From assembly GCA_046957575.1 (NCBI GenBank), contig JBKUOG010000001.1, positions 231,782 through 295,781 on the forward strand: a DNA stretch of 64,000 bases, in the 5' to 3' direction. The DNA comes from UMGS1370 sp046957575 (GTDB lineage Bacteria > Bacillota > Clostridia > Lachnospirales > Lachnospiraceae). The first letter of the stretch is position 1. Each line of letters starts with the position of its first letter. The notes beneath the pieces are model-generated. The model was not told the origin of the DNA and searched no databases. It saw only the letters and a program-made list of their open reading frames with translations. Both the position numbers and the translations under genes were made by a program. Positions 58,777 through 64,000 of the stretch are shown one piece after another.

Positions 58777-59234
58777 TGCCTTCTCCTCACTTTCAGCAGC
58801 AAAAGCCAGGCCTTTGCTGCTGTTAATCCAAACACTGCACCGCTTATGTCCAGCCATACATCCTGAACCATTGCAGCGCGCCCTGAAGCAAATAATTGTA
58901 TTGTCTCATCTATAAACGGGATAAACACAACTGCCAGCATACCTGTAAGCAGACGTTCTCTCTTGTCTGGCAGATTGCATAAATTGGCAAAAAGAAGCAA
59001 TCCCATCCCCGCATACTCCACAAAATGTGCAGTCTTTCTCACAATGTGCTCTGTAAGCCACCCGTTTTCTATTCCAATCTGGTCCATAAATCCAGATGCT
59101 GTCTTAAGGACAAATCCGCTTTCCTTAGAAGACTGAACAGCCGGCTGCATCGAATGGCTGTAAATAATGGCAATATACAATAACAATACTGCAAACCAGA
59201 CTTTCTGATGCCTCTTTGTACCAGATGCTCTCAT
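58773..59234 (-). CDS. VanZ-family membrane protein
   Basis: This 153-residue protein has four membrane segments with the VanZ pattern: VWFAVLLLYIAIIYSHSMQP, IVRKTAHFVEYAGMGLLLF, FIPFIDETIQLFASGR and a C-terminal segment with GLTAAKAWLLLLKV. VanZ gives low-level teicoplanin resistance in some enterococci, but most genomic members have no known resistance role. GGAGGAG precedes the ATG at 59234. Coupled to truA by the TTGA overlap; it follows the sodium symporter gene at 21 bp. Confidence 0.88.
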   Translation of the reverse strand: MRASGTKRHQKVWFAVLLLYIAIIYSHSMQPAVQSSKESGFVLKTASGFMDQIGIENGWLTEHIVRKTAHFVEYAGMGLLLFANLCNLPDKRERLLTGMLAVVFIPFIDETIQLFASGRAAMVQDVWLDISGAVFGLTAAKAWLLLLKVRRRH

Positions 59235-59255
59235 CTGCTCCTCCAACTATTTTTG

Positions 59256-60611
59256 TTACTTTAATCCACAAATCAAAATCACCAAAACCAGGCAGGGGAC
59301 TACAAACGTCACATATCCCCTCAATGCCCTTGGCAGCTTTAATCCCTCTCCTGTATTTGCTTCTGCAAGGAAATTGTCAAATCCCCATCCCCATCTGGTT
59401 ACACAGAATAAGAGGAATATTAAAGAACCTCCTGGCAGAAGCAGATTGCTGACAATAAAATCTTCTAAATCCAGCACTGTACTTCCCGCTCCCCTGGGCT
59501 GAAAACTGTTCCATACATTGTATCCCAGTACGCAGGGAATAGAAGCTGCAAATATGATAATGCCGTTTAAAACAGATGCTTTTTTCCGGCTCCAGTGCCA
59601 CTTGTCCATACAGCACGCTATAATATTTTCAAATACAGCTACAATTGTAGAAAATGCAGCAAATGTCATAAATACAAAGAACAACGCTCCCCAAAACCGG
59701 CCTCCAGACATCGCATTGAATACATTCGGCAGAGTAATGAAAATCAATTCCGGACCAGCGCCCGGATCTACACCAAATGCAAAGCAGGCCGGGAAGATAA
59801 TCAGTCCTGATGTGATTGCCACAAATGTATCCAAAATAGCAATTCTCACAGATTCACCTGCCAAGCTTCTTTCTCTGCCCATATAACTTCCAAAAATAGC
59901 CATGGAACCAATGCCGAGACTAAGAGTAAAAAATGACTGATTCATAGCCGCTATAATTACATTCATCAGGCCGACTTCTTTTACTCTGCTCCAGTCGGGA
60001 ATCAAATAGAATTTCAGACCCTCCATACCGCCGTCCAGGGCAATGCTGTTGGCTGCCAGAATCACAATCAATCCCAAAAGTCCCAGCATCATTACTTTTG
60101 TAATTCGCTCTACACCTGCCTGAAGTCCCATAGAACAGATCAGAAATCCAACTACAACAATAATTCCCATCCAAAAAGTCAAACTTACCGGATTCCCCAG
60201 CATTTTTGAAAATTCCCCAGCCACTGCTTCCGTATTAAGCCCTGCAAAATCATTCTTTAAAAATTTAAAGAAATAGCAAAGCATCCATCCGGCAACCGAA
60301 GTATAAAACATCATAAGCACATAGTTTCCAAACATCGCTGCATAACCATGCAGATGCCACTTGCTGCCTGGCTTTTCCAGTTCCTGATAACAACAGACCG
60401 GACTCTTTCTGCTGGCTCGTCCTATTGCAAATTCCATGGTCAGTACCGGAACTCCCACAGCAATCAAAAAGAATAAATAAAATAATACAAAAATACCTCC
60501 ACCGTTTTGTCCTGTCACATACGGAAATTTCCATACATTTCCAATTCCGATAGCGCATCCGGCAGAAATTAAAATAAATCCCAGCCTTGACTTAAAATTT
60601 TCCCTTTCCAT
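59256..60611 (-). CDS. Neurotransmitter:sodium symporter-family (LeuT-like) transporter
   Basis: This 451-residue protein has 11-12 membrane segments. The signature of segment 1, ISAGCAIGIGNVWKFPYVTGQNG, contains the sodium and substrate site; AMNQSFFTLSLGIGSMAIFG is segment 6. Bacterial members transport amino acids such as tryptophan, leucine or tyrosine with Na+. The substrate is not assigned. AAAGGGAG precedes the ATG. It probably leads the vanZ-truA genes, because only 21 bp separate them. Upstream begins the tRNA-Gly-bounded island. Confidence 0.92.
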   Translation of the reverse strand: MERENFKSRLGFILISAGCAIGIGNVWKFPYVTGQNGGGIFVLFYLFFLIAVGVPVLTMEFAIGRASRKSPVCCYQELEKPGSKWHLHGYAAMFGNYVLMMFYTSVAGWMLCYFFKFLKNDFAGLNTEAVAGEFSKMLGNPVSLTFWMGIIVVVGFLICSMGLQAGVERITKVMMLGLLGLIVILAANSIALDGGMEGLKFYLIPDWSRVKEVGLMNVIIAAMNQSFFTLSLGIGSMAIFGSYMGRERSLAGESVRIAILDTFVAITSGLIIFPACFAFGVDPGAGPELIFITLPNVFNAMSGGRFWGALFFVFMTFAAFSTIVAVFENIIACCMDKWHWSRKKASVLNGIIIFAASIPCVLGYNVWNSFQPRGAGSTVLDLEDFIVSNLLLPGGSLIFLLFCVTRWGWGFDNFLAEANTGEGLKLPRALRGYVTFVVPCLVLVILICGLK

Positions 60612-60745
60612 GCCTAAACACTCCCTTTCTTATTTCTTTTGTCAGGCGCCAAACCATCCCTTTTAGCGCCTTTTCGCCAAGTTCTCAGCGTTGGTAATAT
60701 ATTAATATAGAACCAGGCAAATGTAAAGAAATATCTTTTGAGACA

Positions 60746-60783
60746 CAAAAAAAGCCAGAATCCTTTACAATATAAAGGTTCCG
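60746..60783 (-). terminator. Terminator next to the displaced tRNA-Gly 3' fragment
   Basis: On the minus strand GGAACCTTTA pairs with TAAAGGATTC, followed by a T7 run. It resembles the terminator after the intact tRNA-Gly (63606-63644), consistent with its being the host's original tRNA terminator, now separated from the gene. The rest of 60612-60745 contains no gene that I can support. Confidence 0.7.
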
Positions 60784-60785
60784 AC

Positions 60786-60818
60786 ATAAATAAAAAAAGC
60801 GCGAGACGGGATTCGAAC
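60786..60818. repeat. attachment-site direct repeat: displaced 3' end of tRNA-Gly
   Basis: Thirty-three bases match 63645-63677 with one mismatch. They include the last 20 bases of the tRNA-Gly gene (acceptor 3' strand and part of the T arm, GCGCGAGACGGGATTCGAAC on the plus strand). After it the similarity stops abruptly. This is the form of an att site left by an element that inserts in a tRNA 3' end. Confidence 0.85.
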
Positions 60819-60922
60819 TCTATCACCGTCAAAAATGCTAGTAAAATCAAGGAGGAATGCACACTGTCTATCGTGTGTCTACAGGTTGTCTACAAGTTTA
60901 CCACAAATAAGTTATAGATAAT

Positions 60923-61148
60923 TTCAATTTCCATATCTTCCGCACTTTTGTTTTGTGGTAGCAATGTACTGCTGCTTTGCCAGAAGAAACTCTGCATCAG
61001 CAGTTCAGCTGTCACACGCATAGCCGATAACGAGCCTTCCGTTATCTATTTTCTTTGGATTGGCCACATAGTCGATGATGTCACTGATAGCCCGACTTTC
61101 TGTGCGGCCTTTGCCGACATGAAGCGGCATGATACGCGTGGTTGCCAT
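60923..61148 (-). pseudogene. Relaxase (MobA/VirD2-type) N-terminal fragment with nonsense codon
   Basis: From the ATG at 61148 the minus strand encodes MATTRIMPLHVGKGRTESRA and then SDIIDYVANPKKIDNGRL, the start of relaxases of Tn1549-like conjugative elements. An in-frame TGA at 61005-61007 interrupts it. Beyond it the frame continues with TADAEFLLAKQQYIATT, matching the family again, then loses similarity and ends at 60923. So a CGA-to-TGA change and a large 3' deletion have killed the gene. AGGAGGAC still precedes the ATG. Confidence 0.82.
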
Positions 61149-61196
61149 GAAAAGTCCTCCTCTCATAATATTTTATCTGATCTCTTCGCTCTATCG

Positions 61197-61225
61197 TTGA
61201 AATAAGTTCTTCAAATGGGTATACT
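61197..61225 (+). promoter_or_regulatory. Promoter of the AlbA_2 gene
   Basis: TTGAAA (61197-61202) and TATACT (61220-61225) with a 17-bp spacer; AAAGGAGGG follows before the ATG at 61262. The gene therefore seems to be still expressed. Confidence 0.7.
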
Positions 61226-61261
61226 ATAGAAAAACTACTAATACCTCAAAGGAGGGATTTT

Positions 61262-62668
61262 ATGATAGAACAGCTAATTGCTGAAGCAACCGAATGTGAT
61301 TTCAAGGTTGCTCTCAAAATAAAGAAACCAAAAAGCTGGCTGAAAAGCGTGAGTGCTTTTTCTAACGGAATCGGTGGAACCTTATTCTTTGGCATTTCTG
61401 ACGACCGGAATCCTGTGGGACTTTCCGACGTACAAAAGGATGCTGAAGCTATCAGTCGCTTAATAAAGGATCGAATTACACCATTACCTCAGTTTACCTT
61501 AAAGCCTTTACAGGAAGATGGTAAAAACTTATTGGCACTGGAAGTTTCCTCGGGCCGTAGCACCCCGTATTATTACAAGGCAGACGGCGTAATGGAAGCT
61601 TATATCCGTGTTGGTAATGAAAGTGTACTCGCCCCAAACTATATCGTAAATGAACTGATTCTGAAAGGGACAAATCAATCCTTTGACACCTTAACAACGG
61701 ATGCCGCTAAAAAAGATTACAGTTTTACACTCTTAGAAGCAACTTACCTTGAAAGAACCAGTCTCCATTTTGAACCTTCTGATTATGTTTCCTTTGGTTT
61801 GGCTGATAAAAATGGTTTCCTAACCAACGCTGGAAAACTCATGACCGATCAACACACTGTCTACAATTCCCGTATGTTCTGCACCAGATGGAATGGTCTG
61901 GAAAAAGGTTCTATTTTTGATGATGCTTTGGATGACAAAGAATACGAAGGTAATCTGATTTATCTGCTAAATAGCGGCAGTGAATTTATTCGCAACAACT
62001 CCAAAGTTCGTTTTGTAAAAGAAGCTCGTTACCGGGTTGATAAGCCAGATTATGCTGAACGCGCAGTAACCGAGGCCATTGTCAATGCTCTCATTCATCG
62101 TGATTACATTATGTTAGGAAGTGAAATCCATATTGATATGTTTGATGATCGGGTAGAAATTGTGTCCCCTGGTGGAATGTTCGAGGGCGCGCCGATTCAA
62201 GAATGCGACATTCACAGTATTCGCTCAGTACGGCGAAATCCAGTAATCGCTGACTTATTTCACCGTATGAAATATATGGAGCGTCGCGGAAGTGGTTTGC
62301 GTAAAATTGTGAGTGAATCAGAGAAACTACCTGGATATAGCGATGTGTATAAGCCTGAATTTTTCTCTACTGCAACAGATTTCAGAGTCGTTTTGAAGAA
62401 TGTAAATTATCATCTTAGTCAGAACAACTTAATCAGTGACCAAGATAATGACCAAGATAGTAACCAAGATACAGTGCAAGCTATTCTGGATTTTTGTATA
62501 GCAGAGAAAAGCAAGCAAGAAATTTGCTCACACATCGGATATCGAAATCTCACATATTTTACAAAAAAATATTTAAACCCGCTATTAGTATCAGGACAGA
62601 TTAAGATGACAATCCCAGACAAGCCAAAAAGCAAAAACCAAAAATATATTACAGCTCATTCCAAGTAA
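61262..62668 (+). CDS. AlbA_2 (Schlafen-like) domain protein with GHKL ATPase
   Basis: This 468-residue protein has an N-terminal AlbA_2 domain (SFSNGIGGTLFFGISDD-like core: AFSNGIGGTLFFGISDDRN, residues 31-49, and AYIRVGNESVLAP). A middle HATPase_c_4 domain follows with AVTEAIVNALIHRDY and RRGSGLRKIV. After a short Asp/Gln repeat (DQDNDQDSNQD, about 404-414) comes a C-terminal winged-helix segment. These were long annotated as transcriptional regulators; some relatives act in phage defence. It is the only intact long gene in the island. Its codon use (fewer C/G third bases) differs from the flanks. Confidence 0.85.
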   Translation: MIEQLIAEATECDFKVALKIKKPKSWLKSVSAFSNGIGGTLFFGISDDRNPVGLSDVQKDAEAISRLIKDRITPLPQFTLKPLQEDGKNLLALEVSSGRSTPYYYKADGVMEAYIRVGNESVLAPNYIVNELILKGTNQSFDTLTTDAAKKDYSFTLLEATYLERTSLHFEPSDYVSFGLADKNGFLTNAGKLMTDQHTVYNSRMFCTRWNGLEKGSIFDDALDDKEYEGNLIYLLNSGSEFIRNNSKVRFVKEARYRVDKPDYAERAVTEAIVNALIHRDYIMLGSEIHIDMFDDRVEIVSPGGMFEGAPIQECDIHSIRSVRRNPVIADLFHRMKYMERRGSGLRKIVSESEKLPGYSDVYKPEFFSTATDFRVVLKNVNYHLSQNNLISDQDNDQDSNQDTVQAILDFCIAEKSKQEICSHIGYRNLTYFTKKYLNPLLVSGQIKMTIPDKPKSKNQKYITAHSK

Positions 62669-62673
62669 ACAAA

Positions 62674-62716
62674 GATGCAGGACCTTAGGGATACACTCCA
62701 TCGTCCTGCGTCTCTT
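62674..62716 (+). terminator. Terminator of the AlbA_2 gene
   Basis: GATGCAGGAC pairs with GTCCTGCGTC (one mismatch), followed by TCTTTTATC, starting 6 bp after the stop codon. Confidence 0.75.
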
Positions 62717-62796
62717 TTATCTTTCTATCATCCCTTTACTTTCAGACTAAAATCATGCGTGAAATTAGTCCAAAAGTAAGATTCGTTTCTCCAAAA

Positions 62797-63096
62797 TCAA
62801 CCATACACACTCTCCTGGATCGCAAATTCCAAACTCTGCACCTTGCCCAGCAACCAAATCGCAGCCAGTGGCAACCCCATCGGGCTAATCAAAAATGCCA
62901 TAACCAGCAGGATCACACCATTCTGTGGGGAATAAGCAAGCCACACAGCCACGCCAAGCAGAGCAATCACTGTACTGAGCAGGCCAAGCACCAGACCGGA
63001 TATGTAGATCAGTCTTGTGCAGAGCCAGACAAAAATCGTCAGCACCACAATGACCGGTGCGGTTACAATCTTCAGCAGGCATTTCAAAATCTTCAT
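62797..63096 (-). CDS. CD1845-family conjugative-element membrane protein
   Basis: This 99-residue protein has two or three hydrophobic segments: VIVVLTIFVWLCTRLIYISG, VLGLLSTVIALLGVAVWLAY and ILLVMAFLISPMGLPLAAIW, closing with LLGKVQSLEFAIQESVYG. This is the layout of the CD1845 family, found in Tn1549/CTn-type elements near the mobilisation genes. Function is unknown. The ATG at 63096 overlaps the previous stop (ATGA), with GGAGG upstream. It appears intact although its element is decayed. Confidence 0.82.
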   Translation of the reverse strand: MKILKCLLKIVTAPVIVVLTIFVWLCTRLIYISGLVLGLLSTVIALLGVAVWLAYSPQNGVILLVMAFLISPMGLPLAAIWLLGKVQSLEFAIQESVYG

Positions 63097-63345
63097 TCCA
63101 GTTCCTCCTTCCAGCGGTCCAGATACCGTTTGCACAGGGCATCCGCTTCTCTCTCATCATCTTCCGTCACTTCCCGTTTGCCTTTTGTCATTCTGATCTC
63201 TACATAAGTCCGGTAATCATCGGCTAAGAGATCAAACAGCTCTTTGGGAGTATGGCACGCCTCGCCGGTGCAATAATGAAAGTCTTGGTCAAATTCAACC
63301 CTTACACAGCCATGACGGCTTATATAAACCTCGATGGTCTCATCT
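63093..63345 (-). CDS. Partial small conjugative-element gene, 5' end lost
   Basis: The minus strand is open through VDETIEVYISRHGCVRVEF, HYCTGEACHTPKELFDLL and YRTYVEIRMTKGKREVTED to KRYLDRWKEELE and a TGA that overlaps the CD1845-type start codon. No proper start codon with a ribosome site is present; the upstream sequence changes into a transposase tail read on the other strand near 63345. I do not know the function. The coupled overlap says that it is the true neighbour of the CD1845-type gene. Confidence 0.55.
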
Positions 63346-63539
63346 ACGGTCAGATGAAGACGGAGCTTCTCTATAACCGCTATGACACAAAGCAGATGAC
63401 AGTAGAGGATTTAAAAGAGCTTATCTGGAGATACTTCTTCAGTTACTGGAATAACCGGAGGATCTGCTCAGCCAATGGCGGCCTTCCTCCTATGATAAAA
63501 CGCAGGCAGTATTATGAGGCTTTGGAGATGGCGGCATAG
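63330..63539 (+). pseudogene. C-terminal fragment of an IS3-like transposase
   Basis: The plus strand encodes GLIYGQMKTELLYNRYDTKQ, then EDLKELIWRYFFSYWNNRRI and GGLPPMIKRRQYYEALEMAA before a stop. The pattern matches the end of DDE (IS3/IS150-like) transposases: a last Glu in the MKTE box, then YWNNRRI and a closing LPP. The catalytic Asp residues and the rest of the gene are absent. The exact IS family is inference. The fragment overlaps the 5' end of the partial minus-strand gene. Confidence 0.55.
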
Positions 63540-63605
63540 TCAGTGATATCCTTGAGGGAAATGTGTCAACTAATATTGACAATATCATACAGCCTGTAAG
63601 ACATA

Positions 63606-63644
63606 CAAAAACAGCGGAAACCTTTGAAACGAAAGGCTTCCGCT
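63606..63644 (-). terminator. Terminator after tRNA-Gly
   Basis: On the minus strand AGCGGAAGCCTTT pairs with AAAGGTTTCCGCT around CGTTTC, followed by GTTTTTG. It ends the 23S-tRNA-Gly transcript. Confidence 0.85.
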
Positions 63645-63677
63645 ATAAATAAAAAGAGCGCGAGACGGGATTCGAAC
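63645..63677. repeat. attachment-site direct repeat inside intact tRNA-Gly
   Basis: This is the partner of 60786-60818, 32 of 33 bases identical, covering the 3' end of tRNA-Gly and 12 bases of flank. Confidence 0.85.
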
Positions 63678-63728
63678 CCGCGACCCTCGCCTTGGCAAGG
63701 CGATACTCCACCACTGAGCCACTCGCGC
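63657..63728 (-). tRNA. tRNA-Gly (anticodon GCC)
   Basis: This 72-nt cloverleaf has acceptor GCGCGAG/CTCGCGC, D arm GGCTCAGTGGTGGAGT, anticodon stem TCGCC/GGCGA with loop TTGCCAA (anticodon GCC), and T arm GGGTTCGAATCCC. CCA is not encoded. It lies 118 bp downstream of the 23S rRNA 3' end in the same direction. Its 3' end is the integration site of the relic element. Confidence 0.96.
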
Positions 63729-63846
63729 ATTGTATATGACATAAATTAATTATTTATATCATAACTCTATAAAATTCTTAAAGGGATTTACATACCCTCA
63801 AAACCACACATTGAAACTTTCATCCAACCTCTTCCCTTACCTTCTT

Positions 63847-64000
63847 GGTTAAGCCCTCGACCGATTAGTATCAGTCAGCTACATACATTACTGTACTTCC
63901 ACCTCTGACCTATCTACCTCGTACTCTTCAAGGGGTCTTACTCTTGCGATGGGATATCTCATCTTGAGGGGGGCTTCACGCTTAGATGCCTTCAGCGTTT
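63847..64000 (-). rRNA. 23S ribosomal RNA, 3' end (gene continues past the window)
   Basis: The minus strand ends with ATACTAATCGGTCGAGGGCT and then TAACC, the 3' terminus of bacterial 23S rRNA, and the rest of the 154 bases reads as its last helices. Only the 3' end is present. The 118 bp between it and tRNA-Gly (63729-63846) is AT-rich and contains no 5S rRNA. Confidence 0.95.

Larger units (their letters stand above)
60786..63677. mobile_element. Remnant of an integrative element inserted in tRNA-Gly
   Basis: The two 33-bp att repeats are 2859 bp apart. Between them lie a broken relaxase gene, an intact AlbA_2/GHKL protein gene, a CD1845-family gene typical of Tn1549-like conjugative elements, a partial small gene and a transposase tail. 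No integrase, excisionase, coupling protein or type IV secretion gene is left, so it can no longer move by itself. Gene order and strands are mixed, pointing to several deletion and insertion steps. Confidence 0.75.

Noticed and set aside
61001..61012. CAGTTCAGCTG inside the relaxase fragment as another copy of the palindromic element end
   Set aside because: It is part of the relaxase coding sequence with no partner arm or target duplication; the similarity is short and probably chance.
62755..63207. Plus-strand frame of 150 codons in the island
   Set aside because: It is antisense to the CD1845-type gene, is rich in Gln/His/Ser as expected of a shadow, and has no ribosome site.
1..64000. 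CRISPR array or intact prophage
   Set aside because: No evenly spaced direct repeats of 24-40 bp with unique spacers, and no run of phage structural genes, were seen in the window.

Overview
The window looks like a chromosomal segment of an anaerobic, spore-forming Firmicute of the Lachnospiraceae (Clostridium cluster XIVa) type. This rests on the neighbours spoIIP, gpr and rpsT, secreted proteins with aromatic-rich cell-wall-binding repeats, SigV/RsiV-like regulation, gap-pgk-tpiA, sdaAB/sdaAA, a CD1845-type conjugative-element protein, mid-range GC and strong AGGAGG-type ribosome-binding sites. The genus cannot be fixed by reading alone. Most genes lie on the minus strand.

Layout. 0-2 kb: sporulation genes spoIIP (cut by the window edge) and gpr, then rpsT. 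2-6 kb: an ECF sigma/anti-sigma pair, a highly structured intergenic element, and a TetR-controlled MATE exporter. 6-14.4 kb: a long run reading ABC exporter, DegV, histidine kinase, GerMN lipoprotein, holA, comEC. 14.6-17.3 kb: a zinc-ribbon membrane protein, a fructokinase-like kinase, a palindromic mobile-repeat copy and an M15 peptidase. 17.3-32 kb: a cell-surface region. It holds an MBOAT-ACP-FkbH module with an SGNH-type protein nearby, which resembles a Dlt system with a different loading enzyme. It also holds a transglutaminase-like wall protein, and an overlapping operon of cytidylate-kinase-like protein, MMPL/RND transporter, 1103-residue GLUG protein and wall-binding protein, with a divergent TetR gene.

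32.9-41 kb: glycolysis (gap, pgk, tpiA), a PHP phosphatase, L-serine dehydratase, a DUF4143 ATPase, an acetyltransferase and an MmcQ-like protein. 41-45.5 kb: two membrane or secreted proteins (one an amidase), a PurF paralogue without the glutaminase nucleophile, and a threonine aldolase. 45.5-52.2 kb: a compact cell-division and wall-remodelling operon (CdaR-like regulator, ftsE, ftsX, M23 peptidase, CtpA, dus, DUF2007-like). 52.3-60.6 kb: an MsmK-type ATPase, YitT, a thioesterase-CvfB-methyltransferase operon, a secreted protein, twin tRNA-Gln genes, vanZ-truA and an NSS transporter.

60.8-63.7 kb: a decayed integrative element. A 33-bp direct repeat matching the 3' end of tRNA-Gly(GCC) bounds 2.86 kb that contains a nonsense-mutated relaxase fragment, an intact AlbA_2/GHKL protein, a CD1845-family gene and a transposase tail. 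The window ends with tRNA-Gly and the 3' end of a 23S rRNA gene, with no 5S gene between them.

Strongest leads: the FkbH-ACP-MBOAT module, the PurF-like protein lacking its nucleophile, the short palindromic element family at 1.7, 16.4 and 32.0 kb, the four-hairpin element at 3.7 kb, and the tRNA-Gly-bounded relic. I saw no CRISPR array and no intact integrase or phage.
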